NCBI GenBank assembly: GCA_965248335.1
Contig: CBDFIY010000003.1
Span: 1,116,001-1,180,000, forward strand
Source: CAKMZU01 sp965248335
Lineage (GTDB): Bacteria > Pseudomonadota > Gammaproteobacteria > Pseudomonadales > DT-91
Length of the DNA stretch: 64,000 bases
Direction: 5' to 3'
The notes below the pieces were generated by a model. That model did not search any database and was not told the DNA's origin. It worked only from the letters and a program-made list of their open reading frames with translations. Below are positions 1-8,348 of the stretch, in pieces; position 1 is the stretch's first letter; every line of letters starts with the position of its first letter. The position numbers and the translations under genes are program-made.

Positions 1-197
1 TAACGATACTGGATTCTAATTTGACGACTCTACTGGTGGCGTTAATTCTTTATGCGTTAGGCAGTGGGCCAGTTAAAGGCTTTGCGGTTACTTTAGGGAT
101 TGGTATTTTGACCTCGATGTTTACAGCTATCGTGGGTACAAGAACCTTGGTTGAAATTGTTTACGGTAAACGTAACGTAGAAAAGTTGGCGATATGA
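1..197 (+). CDS. secD: SecD protein-export subunit, 3' end only
   Basis: The window opens inside a reading frame (codons start at base 3) that ends at TGA 195-197. The 64 visible residues contain the C-terminal SecD signature GPVKGFAVTLGIGILTSMFT followed by a transmembrane stretch and a short basic tail. SecD with SecF forms the inner-membrane SecDF complex, which uses the proton motive force to help complete Sec-dependent export. The stop overlaps the secF start (ATGA), the usual coupled secD-secF arrangement. Most of the gene, including the periplasmic domain, lies before the window. Confidence 0.95.
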   Translation, partial: TILDSNLTTLLVALILYALGSGPVKGFAVTLGIGILTSMFTAIVGTRTLVEIVYGKRNVEKLAI

Positions 198-1123
198 CTA
201 TGAAAGAAGGGAAGATCATTAATTTTATGAGGCTACGTACAGCGTGCCTCATTTTTTCTGCTGTACTTGTTTTGGCCTCTTTAGCAACACTTGGGATCAA
301 AGGCCTAAATTTTGGTTTGGATTTTACCGGCGGGACGCTGATAGAGCTAGATTATGCGAAAACGGCTAATTTACCTGAGATACGTCAAACGCTCGACACT
401 GCTGGGTATTCGGGTGCGGTAGTTCAATACTTTGGCGATGATACTGATGTGTTGATTCGTATCCAAAGTGATGACCCTAAGCTTGGTGCAAAACTTTTGC
501 TGTTGTTGCAAGATACAACGACTGTGGATGTTAAGTTGATGCGTGTAGAGTTTGTTGGGCCGCAAGTGGGAAAAGAGTTAAAAGAAAGTGGTGCGCTGGC
601 GATGTTGCTTGCGTTAATTATGGTGTTAATCTACATCGCTTTCCGATTCCAGTTTAAGTTCTCGGTAGGCTCTGTGGTAGCGTTAAGCCACGACGTCATT
701 ATTACACTGGGCTTTTTTGCCTTGTTTCAAATTGAGTTTGATTTGACTGTGCTTGCGGCGGTGCTGGCTGTTATTGGTTACTCCCTGAATGATACGATTG
801 TTGTATTTGACCGTATTCGTGATAACTTCCGCTTGATGCGCAATGCAGAACCGCTCGAAGTAATTAACACGTCATTAACACAGACGCTCAGCCGCACCCT
901 AATGACATCTTTCACGACTATGGTGGTATTAGTTGTGTTGTTTTTCGCAGGTGGTGAAATGCTTCACGGTTTTTCTCTGGCGCTACTTGTCGGGGTAGGC
1001 TTTGGTACTTACTCCTCTATTTATGTGGCCAGTGCGCTGTTGTACTTGATGAAAGTCTCTAAAGAAGACTTGATCGTGCCTGTCGTTGAGAAAGAAGGCG
1101 AAGAATTCGACGATATGCCGTAA
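194..1123 (+). CDS. secF: SecF protein-export membrane protein
   Basis: This 309-residue integral membrane protein has the normal SecF length. An N-terminal transmembrane helix (about 14-34) is followed by the family motif GLNFGLDFTGGTLIEL (37-52), a periplasmic domain, and five helices (about 134-290) that include ALSHDVIITLG and the conserved GYSLNDTIVVFDRIRDN loop. It pairs with SecD in proton-driven late steps of Sec translocation. The ATG at 194 overlaps the secD stop, implying translational coupling; a second ATG at 200 is equally usable. The acidic C-terminus ends shortly before a hairpin terminator. Confidence 0.96.
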   Translation: MTMKEGKIINFMRLRTACLIFSAVLVLASLATLGIKGLNFGLDFTGGTLIELDYAKTANLPEIRQTLDTAGYSGAVVQYFGDDTDVLIRIQSDDPKLGAKLLLLLQDTTTVDVKLMRVEFVGPQVGKELKESGALAMLLALIMVLIYIAFRFQFKFSVGSVVALSHDVIITLGFFALFQIEFDLTVLAAVLAVIGYSLNDTIVVFDRIRDNFRLMRNAEPLEVINTSLTQTLSRTLMTSFTTMVVLVVLFFAGGEMLHGFSLALLVGVGFGTYSSIYVASALLYLMKVSKEDLIVPVVEKEGEEFDDMP

Positions 1124-1132
1124 AAGTTTACC

Positions 1133-1164
1133 TTCAGCAGTTTATCTGGCTGCTGAATTTTTTT
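1133..1164 (+). terminator. Rho-independent terminator after secF
   Basis: A perfect 8-bp stem (TTCAGCAG at 1133-1140 with CTGCTGAA at 1150-1157) is followed by a run of T residues, 9 bases after the secF stop. This is a classical intrinsic terminator closing the secDF transcript. Confidence 0.8.
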
Positions 1165-1228
1165 GTCGTTTGCCCCCTCCCTCCGGCTTTTCCGCATGAC
1201 AAGCCATCACATGTTAACCTTATGTTTT

Positions 1229-1356
1229 TATACCCATCGGAATTGGAGATGCAAAAAGGCGACAAGCGAGCGAATCCCCATGAGCTTACAGTCAGTAAGT
1301 GATTGGGGTGAGCGAGCGCGGTCAACGCCATTGCATCTTCAAGTGTGATGGGTATA
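1229..1356 (+). repeat. Dispersed palindromic repeat, copy 1
   Basis: First of seven copies of a 115-128 bp element. It starts TATACCCATCGGAATTGGAG and ends in TGATGGGTATA, so the two ends form an imperfect inverted repeat. The middle carries CCCCATGAGCTTAC / GTAAGTGATTGGGG, a second internal palindrome. The whole element can fold into a long interrupted hairpin. This copy lies in the secF 3' flank. Translated on the minus strand it gives a peptide with HPNHLLTVSSWGF that also appears in other copies, which explains short spurious ORFs here. Confidence 0.9.
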
Positions 1357-1365
1357 TAAGGCTTG

Positions 1366-1785
1366 CTAGTCGATTGGTTGCCAATGGTGAAACATGGCAG
1401 CCTGACCATAATGTTTTCCATTTGTATCGAATAAATCTAGAATGATGGCATCTTTAATTTCAAATCGCCTGCCAGTGCCTGATATGCGAACTCCATGATA
1501 GTCAGCAATGCTTCCTTTTGATGTGACTTCAGCCAAAAGATTCGCTCTTTCTTTTTGCAATATAGGCTCTGCTGAAAAGCGAGATGGAAGTTGGGTGAAG
1601 GTGGTAAAGTCCATCTCATACACTTCGAGTGCACGCTGGTTGGCAAAGTTAAAAATAGGATCATCTTGTGTGCCGTGAGATACGAGTGCAAATGGGGCAT
1701 GCCATAATTTATTAATAATATTGCCTGTAACTTGTTTATTAATAAATGGTTTTTTTAGGTATAAAAAAAGCTTCTTTGTAATATT
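1366..1785 (-). pseudogene. MEKHLA-domain protein, 5'-truncated remnant
   Basis: The minus-strand frame from an in-frame TGA (1786-1788) down to the stop at 1366 encodes about 139 residues matching the MEKHLA domain, a PAS-like fold. Visible blocks include KLWHAPFALVSHGTQ, DPIFNFANQRALEVYEMDF, LPSRFSAEP, VRISGTGRRFEIKDA and DTNGKHYGQAAMF. No ATG, GTG or TTG precedes the first conserved block, and the N-terminal 20 or so residues typical of the family are not recognisable. The gene therefore looks 5'-truncated. A shorter GTG start at 1623 would begin mid-domain and is unlikely to be functional. Bacterial MEKHLA proteins have no well-defined role. Confidence 0.7.
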
Positions 1786-2029
1786 TCACAATGCTTCAAG
1801 TAAAGGTCATTTGTTAATGCTTGAGGGGTTTTGTGTCGAAGTTGCATGACCTTCACCTATAAATCTAAATAATCTACTAAGGTTTTTAGCGTATATGATT
1901 CTTATTACTTTTTCTATTTAATTTTATTTATATTTTTTTCTGATTAAATATACCGAACTTATAAGATGTTCTGTGCTCAAGAGTATGGCCGACTGATTTT
2001 AAATATTTTTATGTTTATGGAGATGTATC

Positions 2030-2758
2030 TTGTTTCGTTTTTTTACTTTTCTCGGTTTTGTATTTATTATGTTTTATCTGCCTTTTTCTTGTTCATTTGA
2101 TGTCAAAAAAAGTTAGTAGGAGTCGCGACGTTTTGTTTTCCTTGTTGTGTGAGGGCGGGGCAGGAGGTCAGGAGTGAGGGCAAAACACTTGTAAAGCCAG
2201 AAAAAGCAGAAAACTCATATTTTATTGATGAAAATATCTATCCCACTAAGGGGACGGAGTCGGATGATCACAATGCTTCTGGTTTTGAGACTTCAGAGAG
2301 TGATGTGTATAGTGAGTTACATGCTGCTGGGCGTATAAGGCGTTCTGTGAATCCATTGGAGTCGGCATATAGATACTCTCAGCCAATTCTGGTAATCAAG
2401 TCGTTAGAGCAGATACTTATGTTTGCATGGATGGTTCTCCTAAGGCGCTACCTAGAAAAAATAGGAAAGATAGAAATTCTTATGAAGATGTTGATAGTAT
2501 TTATTCTAAGTAGGATTCATTGCTGAGTGGAAGACATAGCCCTATAAATACGATGGCGGACAAAGAAAAAAGCCTCAGTTACCAAATAGACCGTTGAGTA
2601 TGTTTAATGCAAACAAGAGTATACCAATAGCGGCTAACGTGAGGCATCTTGAAAACTTCGGAGGGAGCATTCTCCTGTCAAATACGCAAGGAAATGACGA
2701 CCACGAAGAGGTTGGGCGATTATTGGATCAAATTGACTTTGGTATAAAGGATAAATAA
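2030..2758 (+). pseudogene. Decayed gene for a secreted, tyrosine-motif-rich protein
   Basis: Four protein-like segments in successive frames suggest one disrupted gene. Segment 1 (TTG 2030 to stop 2116) encodes a signal-peptide-like sequence, LFRFFTFLGFVFIMFYLPFS. Segment 2 (from about 2149) contains YFIDENIYPTKG and SESDVYSELHAAGR. Segment 3 (about 2385-2513, shifted by -1) contains DTYVCMDGSPK and NSYEDVDSIYSK, then a TAG. Segment 4 (about 2546-2758) contains LPNRPLSMFNANKS and DDHEEVGRLLDQIDFGIKDK, then TAA. At least two frameshifts and two stops separate them. No family was recognised. The repeated acidic-x-x-Tyr pattern resembles EPIYA-like effector motifs, but that is only a resemblance. 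Confidence 0.55.
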
Positions 2759-2779
2759 GCCTAACAATGCTGTCAGGCT
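2758..2779. terminator. Hairpin between the decayed gene and a lipoprotein gene
   Basis: AGCCTAACA at 2758-2766 pairs with TGTCAGGCT at 2771-2779 around a four-base loop, with one mismatch. It overlaps the final stop of the decayed gene and lies 17 bases beyond the stop of the convergent lipoprotein gene, so it could serve both directions. There is no strong T tract. Confidence 0.45.
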
Positions 2780-2795
2780 ACTAAGAATTTCTCAG

Positions 2796-3098
2796 TTAGT
2801 TACAATAAGCCGAAGCTTCTACCTTTTCACTGATACCAATATAAAGAAAGGTAGAAGAAGTCTTAGTCGTCACGCCACTAACGCCTTTGTTATTACATTG
2901 TGCGCTTAAGTCACTGATAACTTTGGAAGAGGTCTCAAGACTCATGGGGTTTAAGTGAAGAAAATTAAAGGTTGAGGCTTCCGCCGTTACTTTTTTACCG
3001 GAGCCGCTGTGACCACTAATGGCGACCGAGTGCGTTGTTGAGCAGGCTGTAGACAGAAGAATACTTGATAATAGTGCGAGTGAAATGATCTTGTTCAT
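2796..3098 (-). CDS. Small TRL-like lipoprotein
   Basis: From the ATG at 3098 the product is 100 residues: a lipoprotein signal peptide with lipobox LSTAC, then a small domain containing KKVTAEASTFNFL, SSKVISDLSAQCNNKGVSGV and FLYIGISEKVEASAYC. The layout resembles small TRL-like or YceB-like envelope lipoproteins, with two conserved-looking cysteines in the mature part. The frame is open 21 codons further upstream, but AAGGGA lies just before the 3098 ATG and the signal peptide begins there, so I prefer this start. Function unknown; expected to be lipid-anchored in the envelope. Confidence 0.65.
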   Translation of the reverse strand: MNKIISLALLSSILLSTACSTTHSVAISGHSGSGKKVTAEASTFNFLHLNPMSLETSSKVISDLSAQCNNKGVSGVTTKTSSTFLYIGISEKVEASAYCN

Positions 3099-3203
3099 AG
3101 CGTCCCTTATGCTTTTTGATGTTATTGGAAAGAAATTAGCATTGCGGGCGTTGGCACGCAACTCATTGTTCGAGCTGCGTGCCGGAGGTGTGCGTTTGTT
3201 GCA

Positions 3204-3563
3204 CTAAGGCTGGCGGAAATTCTCTTCAGACCAGTATGCCTTCATTGAGGTCACTTTACCTTCGTCGTTAAACTGAAAAACATCAATAATGTCGATCAGA
3301 CTACCGCCGTAGTTAATGGTAAAAGAAAATGCTGCAGAGTCGCCCGATGCACGTATAGGGCCGGTTAATTCGCCCGTTACATTGGCATCAAACGCTTTTT
3401 GGTAAAATGCTTTGATGGCCTCAATGCCTTGCATTTCACTGACGCCATACGGGTCTTGGACTAATGCATTGTCGTCATAAAGGCTTTCAATAAGCGACAT
3501 GTCTTGAGTATTGAGTGCTTCAAGGTAATTGTTAACGATTTCAGTCTTCTGTGTGTGTGTCAT
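3204..3563 (-). CDS. Ketosteroid-isomerase-like SnoaL/NTF2-fold protein
   Basis: The 119-residue product aligns by eye over its length with bacterial delta5-3-ketosteroid isomerase: NNYLEALNTQD, LYDDNALVQDPYG, GIEAIKAFYQKAF, AAFSFTINYGG and IIDVFQFNDEGKVTSM. The three residues that do the chemistry in the Comamonas enzyme (Tyr14, Asp38, Asp99) have counterparts at Tyr13, Asp37 and Asp94. The fold is an NTF2-like cone. The true substrate cannot be inferred, since relatives act on steroids, polyketides or other ketones. The start overlaps the 3' end of lpxH by 23 bases, so the two are probably translated from one message. Confidence 0.8.
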   Translation of the reverse strand: MTHTQKTEIVNNYLEALNTQDMSLIESLYDDNALVQDPYGVSEMQGIEAIKAFYQKAFDANVTGELTGPIRASGDSAAFSFTINYGGSLIDIIDVFQFNDEGKVTSMKAYWSEENFRQP

Positions 3564-4296
3564 GCTGATCCTTAAGGTTAAATTTAACGAGTTGCAAACT
3601 CTTATTATCTAAAACAATTTCATAGCCGTGCGTTTGCCAGTCACCAAGGACAAACCGTCTGCAATCTTCTCCTTTAATGCAATGGGTATGGATTGCAGGG
3701 CGATGCGTATGCCCGTGGATCATCAGCTTAACTTTATGGTTCGCAAAGCTCGTAGTTACGGTGTCCGTATTGACATCCATGATGCTTAGCGATTTTGATT
3801 CAACAGCTTGTTGCGTATCTTTACGGAGTGATTCAGCGAGAAGTTTGCGATCGTTCAGTGATTGAGATAATAAAAAGTTAATGGTTTCAGGGCTGCGAAT
3901 TTTTAATTTGAAAGCTTGGTAATCTACATCATCAGTACAGAAACTATCGCCATGAGAAAGCAAGTAAAGAGAATCACCTGCGTTCAATATATAAGGATCT
4001 TGAATAATATGAGCACCCGTCGCGCGTGCGAAGTTTTCTGCCAGTAAAAAATCTCGGTTGCCGTGCATGATGTAAAGTTCTGCACCACTCTGTGTAAACG
4101 TGCTGAGGTTTTTAATGATAGAGGTGTTGAACGTTGAGAGATCGTCATCCCCAATCCAGGCTTCAAATAAATCACCTAAGATAAATAACCGTTCTGTATC
4201 TGGTATGATGCGGTCGAGGTAATCAAAAAAACCCTGACATAAGTCAGGGCGGGATTCGTCAAGATGTAAATCCGAGATAAAGCGTGTTTTGATCAA
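3541..4296 (-). CDS. lpxH: UDP-2,3-diacylglucosamine diphosphatase LpxH
   Basis: LpxH cleaves UDP-2,3-diacylglucosamine to lipid X and UMP in lipid A biosynthesis, at the inner face of the cytoplasmic membrane. The 251-residue product carries the calcineurin-type metallophosphatase motifs in order: FISDLHLD (Asp9, His11), GDLFEAWIGDD (from 41), MHGNRDF (Asn80), LSHGD (His115) and HGHTHRP (His194, His196, His198). Length matches the family. It lies 34 bases after ppiB, as in many gammaproteobacteria, and upstream of the overlapping isomerase-like gene. It implies an organism that makes lipopolysaccharide. Confidence 0.95.
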   Translation of the reverse strand: MIKTRFISDLHLDESRPDLCQGFFDYLDRIIPDTERLFILGDLFEAWIGDDDLSTFNTSIIKNLSTFTQSGAELYIMHGNRDFLLAENFARATGAHIIQDPYILNAGDSLYLLSHGDSFCTDDVDYQAFKLKIRSPETINFLLSQSLNDRKLLAESLRKDTQQAVESKSLSIMDVNTDTVTTSFANHKVKLMIHGHTHRPAIHTHCIKGEDCRRFVLGDWQTHGYEIVLDNKSLQLVKFNLKDQHDTHTED

Positions 4297-4330
4297 TGTG
4301 GTTTACCTCGTGTGGATTTAGCTAAAGCCA

Positions 4331-4825
4331 TTATTCACTAACAGTGACGCTATTGATGATAACTTCGTCCTGAGGTACATCCTGATGCATGCCGTTGCTG
4401 CCGGTTTTGACCGCTTTAATGTTGTTGACTGCATCCATGCCATCGGTCACTTTAGCGAATACCGCATAACCCCAGCCTTGCGCATTTTTGCCTGAGTGGT
4501 TAAGGAAGTCATTGTCTTTTACGTTGATGAAAAACTGTGCCGTAGCAGAGTGTGGGTCCATGGTGCGAGCCATAGCTAAGGTGCCCGTTTCATTTTTCAA
4601 GCCGTTGTCTGCTTCGTTCTCAATCGGTGCTTTAACGTCTTTTTGGTTCATGTCTTTATCAAACCCGCCACCTTGGACCATAAAGCCATCAATGACGCGA
4701 TGAAAAATCGTGCCGTCATAAAAGCCTTCCTTCGCGTAGCTAAGAAAATTCTCGCAGGATTTTGGTGCTAATTCGGTGTTAAGTTCAACGGTGATATCGC
4801 CAAAATTGGTATGTAAAACGACCAT
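4331..4825 (-). CDS. ppiB: Cytoplasmic peptidyl-prolyl cis-trans isomerase B
   Basis: A cyclophilin-type isomerase of 164 residues that interconverts cis and trans proline peptide bonds during folding. The family core is intact: FHRVIDGFMVQGGGF (41-55, with catalytic Arg43), AMARTMDPHSATAQFFIN and GYAVFAKVTDGMDAV. There is no signal peptide, so the cytoplasmic B form is meant. It is the first gene of a ppiB-lpxH-isomerase unit and is divergent from glnS across a 100-base gap. Confidence 0.95.
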   Translation of the reverse strand: MVVLHTNFGDITVELNTELAPKSCENFLSYAKEGFYDGTIFHRVIDGFMVQGGGFDKDMNQKDVKAPIENEADNGLKNETGTLAMARTMDPHSATAQFFINVKDNDFLNHSGKNAQGWGYAVFAKVTDGMDAVNNIKAVKTGSNGMHQDVPQDEVIINSVTVSE

Positions 4826-4849
4826 GATCTAGCCTCTAGGGATAAGTTA

Positions 4850-4878
4850 GTTTCATAATTAAAAGCAGCGCGTATAAT
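4850..4878 (+). promoter_or_regulatory. Probable sigma70 promoter for glnS
   Basis: A perfect TATAAT at 4873-4878 sits about 48 bases upstream of the glnS ATG, embedded in the palindrome GCGTATAATACGC. A -35 element at the right distance (4850-4855, GTTTCA) is poor. The call rests mainly on the -10 box and the position between divergent genes. Confidence 0.4.
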
Positions 4879-4925
4879 ACGCCTTTTTGTTCGCCCTTTA
4901 CAAATACCTTGAGGTATTAAATTCC

Positions 4926-6590
4926 ATGTCAGAAGAAAACCGCGTTTCGCATAATTTTATTGAGGCGCTCATCGAAAAGGAAATCACAGACGAGTCTCTG
5001 CAGGGTAAGGTCATTACCCGTTTTCCGCCCGAGCCAAATGGGTTTTTGCATATTGGCCATGCCAAATCAATTTGCTTAAATTTTGGTTTGGCAGAAACGT
5101 TTGGCGGTGATTGCCACTTACGTTTCGATGATACGAATCCGACAAAAGAAGAGCAGGCTTATATCGATGCAATCCAGGAAGATGTGAAGTGGCTAGGCTT
5201 TAAATGGGCTGGCGAAGTTCGCTATGCGTCCAGTTATTTTGATCAATTTTATGCATGGGCTGTTTATCTCGTCGAGCAGGGTAAAGCCTATGTCTGTGAT
5301 CTTGATGCTGAAAAGGCGAGTGAGTATCGAGGTTGGGCAACGAAGCCGGGTATGGATAGCCCTTACCGCAATCGATCAGCAGAAGAAAATAAAACATTAT
5401 TAGAAAAAATGAAGCATGGTGAATTTGATGAGGGTGCATGCGTATTGCGCGCCAAAATCGACATGAGCTCACCCAATATGAACCTACGTGATCCCATCCT
5501 TTATCGTATTCGTAAAGAGGCGCATCATCAAACCGGCGATAAGTGGTGCATTTATCCAAGCTATGATTTTGCACACGGACAAGAAGATGCCATCGAGGCT
5601 GTAACGCATTCCATCTGCACGTTGGAATTTCAAGACCACCGTCCACTTTATGAATGGTTTATTGAAAATTTACCTGTACCTTCAAAACCCAAACAATACG
5701 AATTTGGCCGTTTACATCTTAACTACACCATGACGAGCAAACGAAAGCTCAAACAGCTCGTGGATACCGGTGTGGTTAATGGTTGGGATGACCCTAGAAT
5801 GCCAACGATATCAGGGATGCGTCGCCGTGGTTACAGTGCGCGAGCTATTCGTTCATTTTGTAATGGTTTGGCTGTAGCAAAAACTGACGGCATCGTTGAT
5901 ATTGCACAGCTTGAGTATGAGATCCGGGATGACTTAAACAAGCATGCTACACGTGCGATGTGCGTGATGAATCCTTTGAAAGTGACACTCACCAATCTTC
6001 ATCAAACATCGCAAGAGCTGATGCTCGCTAATCATCCGAATGATGAAAGCCTGGGAACACGTGCTGTGCCTTTTACCGAATCACTCTACATTGATCGTGC
6101 AGATTTTAGTGAAGATACAAGCTTGGGCCGCAAAAAGTTCAAACGTTTGGTGATCGGTGACTACGTTCGATTACGTGGCGCTTATGTGATAAAAGCGGAA
6201 GACGTTGTTAAGGATGAGCAAGACAATATTGTTGAAGTTAAAGCGTCTATCGTCGAAGGCACCTTAGGGAAAAATCCAGCGCCAGAGCAAAAACCACGTG
6301 GTGTTGTTCATTGGGTGTCCGCAACGGATGCGATTGGGTGTGAGCTGAGAATCTTCGATCGTTTGTTTACCGAAGAAGCACCGGACTCCGGTGATAAAGA
6401 CTTCATGGATGCGATCAACCCGAATGCATTAGTCGTGACAGAAGGTTTTATTGAACCTTCAGCTATTCAGTGTGCGCCTGAGACGCCCTTTCAGTTTGAA
6501 CGTGAAGGCTACTTTGTTGCAGATCGTTTCGACCATACGGCAGAAAAGCCCGTATTCAATAAAATCATTGGCCTAAAAGCAGCGTTTTAG
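4926..6590 (+). CDS. glnS: Glutaminyl-tRNA synthetase
   Basis: A class I aminoacyl-tRNA synthetase that charges tRNA-Gln with glutamine. The 554-residue product starts at ATG 4926, preceded by TTGAGGT; an in-frame upstream extension to 4887 has no support. Signatures: PPEPNGFLHIGHAKSI (HIGH at 42-45), FRDTNP-type motif as FDDTNPTKEE, RIRKEAHHQTGDKWCIYPSYDFAH, and the KMSKS-type loop TMTSKRKLKQL (from 268). The C-terminal half holds the anticodon-binding barrels. It lies 12 bases before cysS, forming a two-gene synthetase unit. Confidence 0.97.
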   Translation: MSEENRVSHNFIEALIEKEITDESLQGKVITRFPPEPNGFLHIGHAKSICLNFGLAETFGGDCHLRFDDTNPTKEEQAYIDAIQEDVKWLGFKWAGEVRYASSYFDQFYAWAVYLVEQGKAYVCDLDAEKASEYRGWATKPGMDSPYRNRSAEENKTLLEKMKHGEFDEGACVLRAKIDMSSPNMNLRDPILYRIRKEAHHQTGDKWCIYPSYDFAHGQEDAIEAVTHSICTLEFQDHRPLYEWFIENLPVPSKPKQYEFGRLHLNYTMTSKRKLKQLVDTGVVNGWDDPRMPTISGMRRRGYSARAIRSFCNGLAVAKTDGIVDIAQLEYEIRDDLNKHATRAMCVMNPLKVTLTNLHQTSQELMLANHPNDESLGTRAVPFTESLYIDRADFSEDTSLGRKKFKRLVIGDYVRLRGAYVIKAEDVVKDEQDNIVEVKASIVEGTLGKNPAPEQKPRGVVHWVSATDAIGCELRIFDRLFTEEAPDSGDKDFMDAINPNALVVTEGFIEPSAIQCAPETPFQFEREGYFVADRFDHTAEKPVFNKIIGLKAAF

Positions 6591-6602
6591 CAGAGAGCTC
6601 TC

Positions 6603-7961
6603 ATGGATTTAACGTTATTCAATACCTTGACTTCAAAAAAAGAAGCTTTTATCCCGCTTGATGAATCGCATGTGCGTTTATACGTTTGTGGGCCAACCGT
6701 TTATAACCGTGTGCATATTGGTAATGCGCGACCTGCTGTAGTATTTGATACGTTATTCCGCGTGTTGTCGTTGCTTTATCCACGCGTCAGCTATGCACGA
6801 AACATCACCGATATTGATGATAAAATCATTAAGGCATCCATAGAAAACCAAGAGCCGATTGAACATATCACGCACCGGTATGCAAAGGCTTACCATGAAG
6901 ATATGGCTGCATTGAACAATTTGAAACCAACCATAGAGCCTTATGCTACCGAACACATCGCTGACATGATCGAATTGATTGAGGCGTTGATTGCAAAAGG
7001 GCATGCCTATGAATCGCAGGGGCATGTTTTGTTTGATGTTCGCTCAATGGATGATTACGGTAAGTTATCAAACCGTAAGCTTGAGGATATGCTCGCGGGT
7101 GCGCGTGTTGAGGTGGCCGACTATAAGCGTTACGCCGGCGATTTTGTTTTATGGAAGCCCTCGAATGAAGATGAACCAAAATGGGTAAGCCCTTTTGGTG
7201 AAGGGCGTCCAGGCTGGCATGTAGAATGTTCAGCAATGATAAAGAAACACCTCGGGGAAACTATTGATATTCACGGTGGAGGTCGTGATTTGACCTTTCC
7301 GCACCACGAGAACGAAATTGCACAAAGTGAATGCGCACACGGTAAAACTTTTGTGCGTTATTGGATTCATAACGGTTATATCAATATTGATGGCGATAAA
7401 ATGTCAAAATCGCTCGGTAATTTCCGTATGGTAAACGAGCTTTTGCAACACTACCACGGTGAAGTTTTACGTTTTTCTCTGCTATCTGCGCATTATCGCT
7501 CTGAGCTTAATTTTTCAGAATCTTTACTCTCACAAGCAAAAAAGACGTTAGATACACTTTATGGGTATCTACAATTTAGTGAGGCGATAGAGCCAGCTAA
7601 GGGTTTTGATATTAAGCAGTCACAAGCATTTGAAGCCATGCTCGATGATATGAATACGCCAGTAGTGATAAGTGAACTACACCGCTTAGGGAAGTTGCTT
7701 AAGCAAGAGGCGGGTGACCAGGCGTTAGTGAAGGCAGAGTTTTTAGCCATTGCAGATTTATTGGGTTTGTTGCAAGTGCCATTTGATGAATGGTTTCAAT
7801 CGGGCAATGATGATGAAATCAGTGAGCAAGCCGTGGAGCAATTGATTGATAAAATGCAGAAAGCGCGTGCCGATAAAAATTATGTACAAGCGGATGAAAT
7901 ACGCGCACAGCTCACTGCCGAAGGTATTCAATTACTACGAGAAGGCTGGCGACGGTTGTAA
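6603..7961 (+). CDS. cysS: Cysteinyl-tRNA synthetase
   Basis: A 452-residue class I synthetase that attaches cysteine to tRNA-Cys. It shows YVCGPTVYNRVHIGNARP (Cys29 is the first zinc ligand; HIGN at 38-41), the zinc-binding blocks GWHVECSAM and FPHHENEIAQSE, and KMSKSLGNF (KMSKS 266-270). The C-terminal DALR-type helical region ends in a tRNA-binding helix. Length and motif order are normal. It directly follows glnS and is followed by a dispersed repeat. Confidence 0.97.
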   Translation: MDLTLFNTLTSKKEAFIPLDESHVRLYVCGPTVYNRVHIGNARPAVVFDTLFRVLSLLYPRVSYARNITDIDDKIIKASIENQEPIEHITHRYAKAYHEDMAALNNLKPTIEPYATEHIADMIELIEALIAKGHAYESQGHVLFDVRSMDDYGKLSNRKLEDMLAGARVEVADYKRYAGDFVLWKPSNEDEPKWVSPFGEGRPGWHVECSAMIKKHLGETIDIHGGGRDLTFPHHENEIAQSECAHGKTFVRYWIHNGYINIDGDKMSKSLGNFRMVNELLQHYHGEVLRFSLLSAHYRSELNFSESLLSQAKKTLDTLYGYLQFSEAIEPAKGFDIKQSQAFEAMLDDMNTPVVISELHRLGKLLKQEAGDQALVKAEFLAIADLLGLLQVPFDEWFQSGNDDEISEQAVEQLIDKMQKARADKNYVQADEIRAQLTAEGIQLLREGWRRL

Positions 7962-8002
7962 CGCCGCAAGTCAAAGAAATTATCACCTCCTACTGTATTA
8001 TA

Positions 8003-8121
8003 TATACCGATCACCCTTGGAGATGCAAGGGCATTGGCCGCATTCACCACCCTAATCACTTACTGACTGTAAGCTCATGGGGGTTCGCCGGCTTCTTGCA
8101 TCTTCAATTCCGATGGGTATA
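8003..8121 (-). repeat. Dispersed palindromic repeat, copy 2
   Basis: Inverted copy of the element first seen at 1229-1356. It begins TATACCGATCACCCTTGGAG, carries the central CTTACTGACTGTAAG palindrome, and ends CAATTCCGATGGGTATA. It lies between cysS and the dehydrogenase gene and is slightly shortened in the variable centre. Confidence 0.88.
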
Positions 8122-8348
8122 GGCGTATTTTGTACACTTATACTCTAAACTTTTCTTCTCATTCGCTGTCTTAACTACCACCCATTGTTTAATGATTGAA
8201 CGAGGGCGAATGCGCATTAAATTCTACCGTTTCGCTCTGAATAAAACGATGTTTGGTCAGTTTTATCTATGTTATTCAGCTTGTGTGATAGCTAACGAAC
8301 TCGAGCCTCTGCATCCCTTTAACCGACAAAAAAATCTTAGGAGCCAGC

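Noticed and set aside
1163..1348. Short plus-strand frame after secF
   Set aside because: Covers the terminator and most of a dispersed repeat; no independent coding signal.
5200..5646. 148-residue minus-strand frame
   Set aside because: Lies wholly inside glnS on the opposite strand; composition is that of an antisense shadow and glnS is intact.
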